A stretch of DNA of 64,000 nucleotides from Palsa-465 sp963800475 (GCA_963800475.1 CAWDAZ010000001.1:744001-808000); one strand, 5' to 3'. Counted from the stretch's first letter, positions 41,209 to 49,392 are shown. Notes: generated by a model not told the origin, from the sequence alone. Translations and numbers: made by a program.

Positions 41209-42029
41209 CGCGCTTTCAGGCGGGGGGCCGCACACGAGACACCTGGCAGCACTTCGATTTCTCGGTGGACGACGGGGTCGGGACCGTCACTCTCAACCGT
41301 CCCGAGAAGCTCAACGCGTTGACGTTCGAGGCCTATGCAGACCTGCGCGACCTATTCGGCCAGGTCGCGTACGACGGCAAGGCCCGGGTGATTGTCCTCC
41401 GCGGCGAGGGCCGTGCGTTCTGCTCTGGAGGCGACGTCGAGGAGATCATTGGCGAGCTTCAGAAGTTCGACGTCGACGAACTGCTGGCATTCACCCGCAT
41501 GACGGGCGCGACGGTTCGATCGATACGCGAGTGCCCGCTCCCGGTGATCGCGGCTGTCAACGGGGTGGCCGCCGGCGCCGGGTCGGTCCTCGCGCTCGCC
41601 AGCGACTTTCGGCTTCTCGCACGATCCGCCGCCTTCGCGTTCCTATTCACGCGAGTTGGCCTGGCCGGTGCAGACATGGGGGCTGCCTATCTGCTGCCGC
41701 GTATCGTCGGGCTCGGGCGCGCGACCCGCCTGCTCATGCTGGGCGACAAGCTCGCTGCCGACGAGGCCGCCGCGATCGGTCTCGGCGACCTCGTCGAAGA
41801 CGATGCACTCGAGGAGCAGACGCGTGCATTGGCCCGAAGGCTGGCAGACGGCCCGGCGCTGGCGTACTCAGCCACCAAGGTGATGCTGACGCGCGAGCTA
41901 GACACCGACCTCGCCGCTGGCGTCGAATTGGAGGCGCTCATCCAGGCTCTGCTGATGAAGAGCCAGGACCACGCCGAGTTCTACAGGGCTTGGAGCGAGG
42001 GGCGCAAGCCAGTCTGGACCGGCCGATGA
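41205..42029 (+). CDS. Enoyl-CoA hydratase/isomerase family protein
   Basis: A 274-residue crotonase-fold enzyme. Typical parts are VTLNRPEKLNALTFEAYADL, the oxyanion-hole block RAFCSGGDVEEI and the second NGVAAGAGSVLALASDFRL, then FTRVGLAGADMGAAYLLPRIVG. One of the usual catalytic glutamates is replaced in LAGADMG (Ala-Asp), so hydratase versus other crotonase chemistry is open. It follows the SDR with a four-base overlap, and the RidA-like gene starts four bases before its end. Confidence 0.87.
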   Translation: MTRFQAGGRTRDTWQHFDFSVDDGVGTVTLNRPEKLNALTFEAYADLRDLFGQVAYDGKARVIVLRGEGRAFCSGGDVEEIIGELQKFDVDELLAFTRMTGATVRSIRECPLPVIAAVNGVAAGAGSVLALASDFRLLARSAAFAFLFTRVGLAGADMGAAYLLPRIVGLGRATRLLMLGDKLAADEAAAIGLGDLVEDDALEEQTRALARRLADGPALAYSATKVMLTRELDTDLAAGVELEALIQALLMKSQDHAEFYRAWSEGRKPVWTGR

Positions 42030-42445
42030 GCGAGCACCGGATCGTTACCGCGCCAGGACTCGCCCCTCCCGTCGGCTTCGCGCACGCCGTCATACCAGCG
42101 GGAACGGAGCTTGTGTTCTTGGGTGGGCAGACCGCCCTCGACCCGGATAACAGGATCGTCGGCGAGACAATCGTTGAGCAATTTGACCAAGCGGCGTCCA
42201 ACCTTGCGTGCGCCATGCAGGCGGCAGGCTGCACCCGCCAGGATCTCATCAGCCTTCAGGTGTTCTGCACCGATGTCGAGCAATATCGCGCATCGGTTCG
42301 CGAGCTGAGCCCGGTGTGGCGCAAACACTTTGGCCGCCACTATCCGGCGATGGGCGTCTTCGGCGTAACACGCCTCTGGGACGTGGAAGCCAAGGTGGAG
42401 CTGATGGGGGTCGCGGCTCGCCCAACCGGAAGCCCGCATGGCTGA
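42026..42445 (+). CDS. RidA/YjgF-family protein
   Basis: A 139-residue trimer-forming-type protein. The family core is VFLGGQTALDPDNRIVG, EQFDQAASNLACAMQAAGC and the C-terminal VEAKVELMGVA. RidA enzymes hydrolyse reactive enamines/imines and carry an Arg in a YPxR-like position; here the stretch is HYPAMGVFGV, so that Arg is missing. It may act on another intermediate. A YjgF-like gene is also part of known 2-aminobenzoyl-CoA clusters, where an imine or enamine would arise from the amino group. It overlaps both neighbours. Confidence 0.85.
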   Translation: MSEHRIVTAPGLAPPVGFAHAVIPAGTELVFLGGQTALDPDNRIVGETIVEQFDQAASNLACAMQAAGCTRQDLISLQVFCTDVEQYRASVRELSPVWRKHFGRHYPAMGVFGVTRLWDVEAKVELMGVAARPTGSPHG

Positions 42446-43646
42446 CATTGACCCGCTGGATCTCCACCTCTCCGACGGCCAAGCCGAGTTGCTCGCTTAC
42501 AGCCGATCCCTCGCCTCGGGAACACTGGCGCCAATCGCCCAGCGCGGAGCGCCGGGAAGGCTCAATCGCCCTCTGCTCAAGGCGCTGGCCACCGGAGGCC
42601 TGCTGGGTCGGCTCTTCAGTCGGACCGACAGAGGAGACTGGACGACCTCGGTTTCCGCGCTCGAGCTTTGTCTTATCCGCGAAGGCTTGGCGCAGTCGAG
42701 CACCGAGGCCGAAACCGCGTTCGCGGTACAGGGCCTAGGAGCCTTTCCGATGCTCCAGTCAGGCCGACCCGAGGTTGTTGGGCCTTGGATCGAGCGGCTG
42801 GCCGCTGGCGAAGCGATCGCCGGCTTCGCGCTCACCGAGCCGCAGGCGGGCACGGATGTCGCCGCGCTTCAGCTTGATGCTCGCGCGACCGGTGACGGCT
42901 ACCGCCTGACCGGCCAGAAGACATGGATCTCAAACGCCCCCGACGCGGATGTGTACTCGGTGTTCGCGCGCACCGCGCCTGAGCGCGGGGCCCGCGGACT
43001 AACAGCCTTCCTCGTCCCCCGCGATGTGGATGGACTGAGCGGCCAACCGCTCACGCTCGTCTCGCCCCATCCGGTTGGGCGACTGATCTTCACCGACGCG
43101 TACGTGCCCGCTGACCATATCCTCGGCGAGGTAAACGGTGGCTTCGCCACCGCTATGCGGACTCTGGATCTGTTTCGGCCTAGCGTGGGGGCGTTCGCGA
43201 TCGGGATGGCCCAGGCTGCGCTGGACACCGCGGCCCGATATGTCTGCGAGCGTTGGGCTTTCGGTAAACCGTTGTCCGAGCAACAGGCCATCGCACACCG
43301 GCTCGCCGACCTGACGACCCGGGTAGCGGCGGCGCGACTACTCGTCCACCAGGCGGCGCTAGCCTACGACGCCGGGGTCCCCGGGGGCTCGCGGGAGATC
43401 TCGTACCTGGCCGCCATGGCCAAGCTGCTCGCGACCGAAACCGCCCAGGAAGCTGTCGACGCCGCCATCCAATTCCACGGTGCGCGCGCGCTCGAAGAAG
43501 GGCACCCGCTCGAGCACCTCTACCGCGAGGTACGGGCACCGCGAATTTACGAGGGCGCGTCGGAGATCCAGCGGGAGATCATCGCCCGACAGATATTCAG
43601 GCGCGCCGCAAGCCAAGTCCCGTCCACCTCAGTTGGCGTGTCGTGA
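42438..43646 (+). CDS. Acyl-CoA dehydrogenase
   Basis: A 402-residue acyl-CoA dehydrogenase with the FAD/substrate block GFALTEPQAGTDVAALQ, the motif TGQKTWISNAPDADVYSV, WAFGKPLSEQQAIAHRLADL and the catalytic Glu in PRIYEGASEIQREIIARQIF. The N-terminal helix bundle is somewhat divergent. Being in the same operon as the ligase-type neighbours it probably oxidises a ring-derived acyl-CoA, but the substrate is not predictable. It overlaps the RidA-like gene by eight bases and the next small gene by one. Confidence 0.88.
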   Translation: MADIDPLDLHLSDGQAELLAYSRSLASGTLAPIAQRGAPGRLNRPLLKALATGGLLGRLFSRTDRGDWTTSVSALELCLIREGLAQSSTEAETAFAVQGLGAFPMLQSGRPEVVGPWIERLAAGEAIAGFALTEPQAGTDVAALQLDARATGDGYRLTGQKTWISNAPDADVYSVFARTAPERGARGLTAFLVPRDVDGLSGQPLTLVSPHPVGRLIFTDAYVPADHILGEVNGGFATAMRTLDLFRPSVGAFAIGMAQAALDTAARYVCERWAFGKPLSEQQAIAHRLADLTTRVAAARLLVHQAALAYDAGVPGGSREISYLAAMAKLLATETAQEAVDAAIQFHGARALEEGHPLEHLYREVRAPRIYEGASEIQREIIARQIFRRAASQVPSTSVGVS

Positions 43647-43825
43647 TGGTCGCCGACCAGCTGGTGACTCTTATCTACGAGCTGCTCGACGCTCACGATG
43701 ACACGGCCGAGATGGCATCCGAGTTGGATAACGACCTCCGGTGGCGGGCCCATCTCGACTACCTTCGGACGCTCCAGCGAAGGGGGCGCGAGACTCTCGC
43801 TGAGACGGCGCAGCAGGAAGCGTGA
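43646..43825 (+). CDS. Small hypothetical protein, 59 residues
   Basis: Not recognised. The product begins MVADQLVTLIYELLDAHDD and is mostly helical and acidic at first, then basic (LRTLQRRGRETLAE). Its ATG overlaps the stop of the acyl-CoA dehydrogenase (TGATG), and codon use matches the operon, so it is probably translated. The size suggests a small accessory or regulatory subunit. It is the last gene before the IS256 element, whose left end is only 17 bases downstream, so a longer original gene cannot be excluded. Confidence 0.6.
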   Translation: MVADQLVTLIYELLDAHDDTAEMASELDNDLRWRAHLDYLRTLQRRGRETLAETAQQEA

Positions 43826-43842
43826 GCCCGGAGTCGGTAGTT

Positions 43843-45236
43843 GTGGTGTAGCTCGTTGCGGGGCTGGAGATGGTTCCGGCCACCGTGGCGCTCATGATCG
43901 TCGGTTCCTGCGAAGTTCGACGAGAAGGAGACACCACGATGGCCGAAGGTCGAAGCATGACTGCCCGCGAGGCGGTGAACGACGTGCTCGCGTCTGAGCA
44001 CGCCGATGTGTTGCGCGAGTCGGTGGCGGTGATGGTGCGCGAGATCATGGAGCTCGAGGTCGCGCAGCTCGCTGGCGCGGAGCACGGCGAGCGAGCGCCG
44101 GGCCGGCGTCAGCGCGCAGCGCAACGGGTATCGCGATCGGCGTTGGGACACGCGGGTCGGGGAGATCGAGCTGGAGATCCCGCGGTTGCGGACGGGGAGC
44201 TATCTGCCGTCGTTTCTTGGAGCCGCGCCGGCGCGCGGAGCAGGCGCTGGTCGCGGTCGTCCAGGAGGCCTATGTCAACGGCGTCTCGACCCGGAAGGTC
44301 GACCGGCTGGTCGAGCAGATGGGGCTGCGGGGCCTCTCCAAGGACCAGGTCTCGCCGGATGTGCCGCGGCCTGGACGAGCAGGTCCAGGCGTTCCGCAAC
44401 CGGCCGCTGGAGGGCGCCTATCCGTATCTGTGGCTCGACGCGAAGATCGAACGGGTCCGCGAGCCGGGCGGGGTGCGCCAGAAGGCGCTGGTGATCGCCT
44501 ACGCGGTGCACGAGTCGCGGCGTCCGCGAGGTGCTCGGCCTCGACGTCGGCGAGGCCGAGACCGAGGCGTTCTGGACCGAGTTCCTGTTCTCGCTCAAGG
44601 CCCGCGGCCTGGGCGGCGTCAGGCTGTGCGTCTCTGACGCCCACCAGGGCCTGCGTCAACGCGATCGCCCGGGTGCTTGGGCTGCCGCTGGCAGCGCTGC
44701 ACCGTGCACTTCCTCCGCGACATGCTCGGCCACTGCGGCCGCTCCCAGCAGCCGATGATCGCCGACCGCGATCCGCCAGATCTTCAACGCCGACTCAGGC
44801 GAGGAAGCGCGCGAGCGCCTCGCCGAGGTCGTCGAGCGGCTCCGCGACGCCGGCGCCGAAGGTCGCCCGGCTGCTCGAAGCACGCCGAGGACGAGCTGCT
44901 CGCGTTCTACGCGTTCCCGCGCGAGCACTGGCCGAAGCTGCGCTCGACGAATCCGCTCGAGCGCGTCAACAAGGAGATCGGCCGGCGCTCTGACGTCGTC
45001 GGGATCTACCCCAACGACCAGGCCCTGATCCGCCTCGCCGGGATGCTCCTGATCGAGCAAAACGACGAATGGCTCGTCCAGCGCCGCTACCTCTCCGAGC
45101 ACTCCATCCAGCTCGTCCTCTCGACGCTCGACGGTTCGAGAACAAGCACGCTCGAACAACAACAACAAGGAGGTGATCGAGCTCAACGCCGCCTGAGCAG
45201 CGAACGCCCTCACCGACGATCAGCGAGCTACACCAC
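43843..45236 (+). mobile_element. IS256-family insertion sequence, degenerate
   Basis: A 1394-base element bounded by perfect 13-base inverted repeats GTGGTGTAGCTCG (43843-43855) and CGAGCTACACCAC (45224-45236). Inside both ends lies a second shared motif, GATCGTCGGT. The transposase is frameshifted throughout. I see no target-site duplication in the flanks, so one end may have been rearranged since insertion. Confidence 0.85.
43939..45196 (+). pseudogene. IS256-family transposase with about ten +1 frameshifts
   Basis: All typical blocks of this DDE transposase are present but in changing frames: MTAREAVNDVLASEHADVL, QRNGYRDRRWDTRVGEIEL, EPRRRAEQALVAVVQEAYVN, CRGLDEQVQAFRNRPLEG, LGLDVGEAETEAFWTEFL, RCTVHFLRDMLGHC, EHWPKLRSTNPLERVNKEIG and a final NNNNKEVIELNAA. 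Going downstream the frame advances by one base each time, near 44105, 44217, 44355, 44523, 44652, 44682, 44770, 44853 and 44880, with a tenth shift near 45140. Removing ten bases gives a 415-residue protein, the normal family size. The ribosome binding site AAGGAG and ATG are intact. Confidence 0.88.
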
Positions 45237-45271
45237 GAAACGCGAAGTCTCCACCGCCGTCGCTACAGATT

Positions 45272-45481
45272 GCCGCGGCCGATGGCCGGCCACGGCTTGG
45301 GCTCTGCCAACCCGAACCCTGTTGGCAGAGGGAGGGCGATCATCAAGATCGCTCATCCTCCTCTCGCCGGTCGCGCGGTTATCGCTCCACCGGCCTCCCC
45401 GCCGGCCGGTGAGGTGTCCGAAGTCGTCCCACCAGTCTTGCTCCTCCGCTGGTGGGAGGTCCGAAGTCGCCTCACCGGCCG
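45272..45481. other. Cluster of stem-loops in noncoding DNA
   Basis: Four hairpins follow one another: 45272-45296 (nine pairs, one mismatch), CTCTGCCAAC/GTTGGCAGAG (45302-45311, 45321-45330), GGAGG-GCGATC/GATCGC-CCTCC (45331-45361, bulged), and a nested one at 45403-45481. The nested one has outer arms CGGCCGGTGAGG/CCTCACCGGCCG, an inner stem TCCCACCAG/CTGGTGGGA, and the direct repeat GTCCGAAGTCG on both sides of the inner stem. ACCGGCC at 45389-45395 could also pair with GGCCGGT of the outer arm, giving two exclusive folds. No coding frame is convincing. Role unknown; structured RNA, terminator array or recombination site are all possible. Confidence 0.55.
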
Positions 45482-45616
45482 CCCGTCTTAACGGCCGCGT
45501 TCGGATGGCGGATGCGCCTAGACACGGTGGTCACAGGAGCGAGTTAGGAAGAAGCTACGGGCGCCGAGACTCACAGGGCGAGCCCGGTTGAGGGCACAGC
45601 ACGGATTGATCGGTCA

Positions 45617-45672
45617 GGGTCATTGACCCATTGGGCGCGCTTCGCATTGCCGCCTGGCGCCGCCGCAGGCGG
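45617..45672. other. Two palindromes in the gap before the HNH-repeat gene
   Basis: GGGTCATTGACCC (45617-45629) is a perfect operator-like palindrome, and CCGCCTG/CAGGCGG (45650-45656, 45666-45672) is a hairpin that may terminate the minus-strand HNH-repeat gene. The rest of 45482-45748 shows nothing I recognise. Confidence 0.4.
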
Positions 45673-45748
45673 ACATCGTCGAGCACTTAGGTGCAGCCAA
45701 CACGAAGAGGTTCCGGACGCAAGCGCGAGTGGCGCTCGTCCGATGTTC

Positions 45749-46510
45749 TCAGCGTCGGCGTACGCGTTCTGCACGAGAATTGCCGACGACCCGCAGTTCC
45801 GCCTCGCGTGGGTGCAGCTGATCTGCCCAGTTGAGAGCCGCTGCGGCCAACTGAATCAGAGACCCGCGAAGAATCATCGCGTCGTTCGCTGAGTTGGCCG
45901 AGGACACGGCTCGAACCCGCGTAGCGAGGAGGGAGGGTCCCGGGGTCGGATCCGCGTTTCGCTGCTGTGTCAGCATCCGTCGTAGCTGCTTGCGTTCCTT
46001 CGTGTTGCGGGCGGAGCGTTGGCTTCGCGCGCGAGGTGCAAGACCCGCCGCGCGGACCGCATTGTTCATGTTGCCGAAGTGGCGGCAGATGCTTCGCGTG
46101 CTTGGCCAGTCGCCGTCCTGGTAGCGAGTGACGCGCCATTCCTGGCCCAGCCGGCGGGCGCGGTACGGATCCCAGTCCGCCATTGTGGGCGGTTCGCCGT
46201 AGCGCGCGGCCCACGCTTGGATCGCCAGCAGCGCCTCGTCAGGGCTGGCGAACCGGCCGGCCAGGCGACTCGGTACCGGACGCGGAATATGCCCGGCGCG
46301 GATGATCGCCGAATTGAAGGTCCCGAACGAACAGCGGACCATCCGCGTGGTCGGCCATGAATTGTCGTTCAGGCGCGCGAGCCGTGTGTGGTTGCCCTGT
46401 CGCAAGGCCCTGGCACGATCCCAGTCAGCACTCGTCGGCGGAGCTCCGTAGATAGCGACCCACCTGTGGATCGCGTAGATGATCTCCGCTTCTGTATATC
46501 TGCGCATGGC
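45749..46510 (-). CDS. Homing-endonuclease-associated (HNH-repeat) protein
   Basis: A 253-residue protein with two tandem repeats of about 70 residues. Repeat 1 reads AIHRWVAIYGAPPTSADWD ... WPTTRMVRCSFGTFNSAIIRAG, repeat 2 reads AIQAWAARYGEPPTMADWD ... WPSTRSICRHFGNMNNAVRAAG. These match the repeat found beside homing endonucleases, thought to bind DNA. No HNH or GIY-YIG nuclease motif is visible, so it may be a DNA-binding protein only. The C-terminal 70 residues are Arg/Ala rich and low in conservation. ATG at 46510 is preferred; the frame is open up to 46597. Confidence 0.7.
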   Translation of the reverse strand, partial: AMRRYTEAEIIYAIHRWVAIYGAPPTSADWDRARALRQGNHTRLARLNDNSWPTTRMVRCSFGTFNSAIIRAGHIPRPVPSRLAGRFASPDEALLAIQAWAARYGEPPTMADWDPYRARRLGQEWRVTRYQDGDWPSTRSICRHFGNMNNAVRAAGLAPRARSQRSARNTKERKQLRRMLTQQRNADPTPGPSLLATRVRAVSSANSANDAMILRGSLIQLAAAALNWADQLHPREAELRVVGNSRAERVRRR

Positions 46511-46944
46511 CTCGCGGCCGTGCTTGGGGGCTGACTCGCCGTGCTTCTCACGCCCCACCACATAAGGCCTCTCTGGGCCGCGGGCTCGTGGTCGCACGAG
46601 CTATAGGCGGCTCAGCTCGCCACGGGGCTCGGCTGAAATCAGCCGAGCTCGCTCACGACGGCAGCCCAGCAGGTTGGCCGGCCCGAACTCGCATCTGCCT
46701 TGGGCGAACACGCCCCAGCCGTCGCGCGCGCGCTCGGGCGAGTCCACAGGCTCGATCGTGAATGTGGTCACGGTCAGCCCCCCGTTCGCCCGAATCGGCG
46801 GGCGTCGTCCGCAAGATGATCCGCGGCTTACCGTGGTGTCGATCCGGGGGCGGTTCGACGCACCGGGGCGGCAGCCATGAGCACATCTTCCATGTCTCGA
46901 GGGTCCATCGGCACATGTATTATACGGATCGCCAGGGTGAGCTG
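46511..46944. other. Gap of about 430 bases with a perfect hairpin
   Basis: GCTCGGCTGA (46627-46636) and TCAGCCGAGC (46639-46648) form a ten-base stem with a two-base loop, almost a continuous palindrome. GTATTATAC (46917-46925) is a second small palindrome just before the fbiC promoter. Otherwise nothing coding was recognised; the short frames on both strands lack family features. Confidence 0.5.
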
Positions 46945-46950
46945 TATACT
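46945..46950 (+). promoter_or_regulatory. -10 box for the second fbiC
   Basis: TATACT, six bases, then GTG 46957. This resembles the leaderless arrangement seen elsewhere in the window, and is the main reason for choosing GTG 46957 over ATG 46915. Confidence 0.45.
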
Positions 46951-46956
46951 AATGCG

Positions 46957-49392
46957 GTGCAGCCGAACTCCCGACTGGATATCGACGAGGTTTCGCACCT
47001 CGCCCGGCTATCGGCAAGCGATCTGCTCAAACCGGCCGGGCGGCTCCGCTCAGAACGCAGCCTCATCGTCACTTACTCGCCAAAGGTGTTCGTGCCGCTC
47101 ACGAGGCTCTGTCGCGACGTTTGCCACTACTGCACGTTCGCCCGGCCGCCAAGCGCCGACGACCACGCGTTCATGACCCCGGATGAGGTCCTCGAGATCG
47201 CAGCCGCCGGAGCCGCCGCCGGCTGCCGGGAGGCGTTATTCACGCTCGGGGACAAACCGGAGCTTCGCTATAAGGCGGCCCGGCAGGAGCTGACCGAGCT
47301 CGGGTACGACACGACCATCGAGTACCTCGTGGCCATGTGCCGGCTGGTGCTCGACCAGACGGGTCTCCTCCCGCACGTCAACCCGGGCCTCGTCACCCGC
47401 GATGAACTACTCGCGCTCCGCGAGGTGACCGCCTCGCAGGGCATGATGCTCGAGACATCAAGCCCCCGGCTCTCACAGCCCGGGATGCCGCACCACGGAT
47501 CGCCGGACAAACTGCCCTCGCGCCGGCTCGAGATGCTCGATCTCGCCGGCGAGTCGCGGATTCCGTTCACCACCGGTGTGCTCGTCGGAATCGGCGAGAC
47601 GCGGGCGGAGCGACTCGCCGCGCTTCAGGCGATCGGTGCGCTCCATTCGCGGCACGGTCACATCCAGGAAGTGATCATCCAGAACTTCCGAGCTAAGCCA
47701 CAGACGAAGATGGCGAACCATCCCGATGCGCCGCTCGAGGAGCTGCTGTGGACCGCAGCAGCCGCTCGCCTGGTGCTCGGGCCGGATGTGAATCTGCAGG
47801 TGCCCCCGAACCTCTCGTACGAGCACTTCCCTTGTCTGCTCGATGCTGGAATCAACGACTGGGGCGGGGTGTCGCCCGTGACGATCGACCACGTCAACCC
47901 GGAGGCGCCTTGGCCGGAACTGGCGCGCATACGCGAGGCGACCGAGAGGCGTGGCCTGATTCTCGCAGCGCGCCTGGCGCTCTATCCGGAGTACACCGCG
48001 GACCTTGAGCATTGGTGTGACCCGAACGTTGCGTCAGCGATCCGCCATCACCTCGATGCCACCGGCCTCGCGCGCGACGATCGCTTCGCCGTTGGGACGT
48101 CGCCGACGGTCCCCACGGACGATCCGGTTCTCGGAGCGCTTCCACGGCGCGCGCGCGCGCGGGCCTCGACCCCGCCCCGAGTGGCCGAGGCCCTGGCGAA
48201 GGTCCGCGAGGAGATAGAGCTCGAGGAGGGCGACATCGTGGAGCTCTTCTCCGCTCGCGGGCCGGGCGTCCATGCCGTCCTCGAAGCGGCCGACGAGCTG
48301 CGAGAAGAGGTGTGCGGTGACACAGTGAGCTACGTGGTGACACGCAACATCAACTACACGAACGTGTGCTACTTCCGGTGTGGCTTCTGCGGGTTCTCGA
48401 AAGGGAAGCTCGCGGAAAACCTTCGCGGCCCGGCGTATATGGTGCCGCTAGAGGAGATCGTGAGACGTTCGCACGAGGCCTGGGACCGTGGGGCTGTCGA
48501 GGTCTGCCTCCAAGGCGGCATTCATCCCGGCTTCACGGGTGACTACTACGCGGAAGTATGCGAAGCGATCCAGCGAGAGCTGCCGGACCTGCATGTGCAT
48601 GCGTTCTCGGCGCTGGAGGTCTGGCAGGGCGCTGCCACGCTCGGGGTGTCGCTTGATAGCTACCTGAGCCGCCTCGGTGACCTGGGGCTTGGCTCGCTGC
48701 CAGGGACCGCAGCCGAGATTCTCGACGACGGAGTCCGCGCCGTGTTGTGCCCTGACAAGGTCAACAGCGCGCAATGGCTCGAAGTGCACGACACCGCCCA
48801 TCGGGTGGGCCTCAAGTCGACGACGACGATCATGTACGGACACGTCGATCGACCAGTGCACTGGGCACGGCATCTCATCGCATTACGTGACCAGCAAAAG
48901 CGGAGCCGCGGCTTCACTGAGTTCGTTCCGTTGCCGTTCGTACACATGGAAGCGCCGATCTACTTGAAGGGCCGCGCGCGTCCCGGCCCGACCTTCCGAG
49001 AGGCGATCCTGATGCACTCGGTGGCGCGACTCGCGCTCCATCCCTGGATCACGAACATTCAGGCCTCCTGGCCGAAGCTTGGCGTCGCCGGCGTCCAGGC
49101 GGCGCTTGGCGCGGGCGCGAACGACATCGGCGGGACGTTGATGAACGAGTCGATCTCACGTGCGTCCGGGGCGTCACATGGGCAGGAGATGCCACCCGAG
49201 CGGATGGAGATCGCGATCCGCGCATCAGGACGGATCCCACGCCAGCGGACGACGCTTTACCGCGACGTGTCGGCCGAACGTCGTCGCCTGTCTTTCGGTG
49301 CTCCTCCGCTCGCTGAGCCCCGCAATCCACCGGTGAGCACCGCGCACCTTAGTCGTCCAGGGAAGCTGCTTCGGCCGGGACTCGCAGCCTAG
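46957..49392 (+). CDS. fbiC: FO synthase FbiC, second complete copy
   Basis: An 811-residue fusion of CofG and CofH, the two radical SAM halves that make FO from tyrosine and 5-amino-6-ribitylamino-uracil. The CofG cluster is Cys52, Cys56, Cys59 (TRLCRDVCHYCTF); the CofH cluster is Cys471, Cys475, Cys478 (NVCYFRCGFCGFSKG). Other blocks: EALFTLGDKPE, TTGVLVGIGETRAE, IIQNFRAKPQ, LQGGIHPGFTGDYY and GGTLMNESISRASG. Both catalytic halves look intact. It differs clearly from the core copy (linker about residues 350-450 and SKGK instead of GQSR after the CofH cluster), so it was probably acquired. Start is uncertain: ATG 46915 adds 14 residues. Confidence 0.93.
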   Translation: MQPNSRLDIDEVSHLARLSASDLLKPAGRLRSERSLIVTYSPKVFVPLTRLCRDVCHYCTFARPPSADDHAFMTPDEVLEIAAAGAAAGCREALFTLGDKPELRYKAARQELTELGYDTTIEYLVAMCRLVLDQTGLLPHVNPGLVTRDELLALREVTASQGMMLETSSPRLSQPGMPHHGSPDKLPSRRLEMLDLAGESRIPFTTGVLVGIGETRAERLAALQAIGALHSRHGHIQEVIIQNFRAKPQTKMANHPDAPLEELLWTAAAARLVLGPDVNLQVPPNLSYEHFPCLLDAGINDWGGVSPVTIDHVNPEAPWPELARIREATERRGLILAARLALYPEYTADLEHWCDPNVASAIRHHLDATGLARDDRFAVGTSPTVPTDDPVLGALPRRARARASTPPRVAEALAKVREEIELEEGDIVELFSARGPGVHAVLEAADELREEVCGDTVSYVVTRNINYTNVCYFRCGFCGFSKGKLAENLRGPAYMVPLEEIVRRSHEAWDRGAVEVCLQGGIHPGFTGDYYAEVCEAIQRELPDLHVHAFSALEVWQGAATLGVSLDSYLSRLGDLGLGSLPGTAAEILDDGVRAVLCPDKVNSAQWLEVHDTAHRVGLKSTTTIMYGHVDRPVHWARHLIALRDQQKRSRGFTEFVPLPFVHMEAPIYLKGRARPGPTFREAILMHSVARLALHPWITNIQASWPKLGVAGVQAALGAGANDIGGTLMNESISRASGASHGQEMPPERMEIAIRASGRIPRQRTTLYRDVSAERRRLSFGAPPLAEPRNPPVSTAHLSRPGKLLRPGLAA

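Noticed and set aside
43800..45300. Target-site duplication flanking the IS256 element
   Set aside because: The 8-9 bases outside the two inverted repeats (CGGTAGTT and GAAACGCG) do not match.
45241..45591. Open frames on both strands across the hairpin cluster downstream of the IS
   Set aside because: They merely continue the transposase frame or read through inverted repeats; no family features and no ribosome binding site.
46762..46914. N-terminal extension of the second FbiC up to ATG 46762
   Set aside because: The extra 51 residues do not resemble FbiC N-termini, and the region contains the promoter-like sequence.
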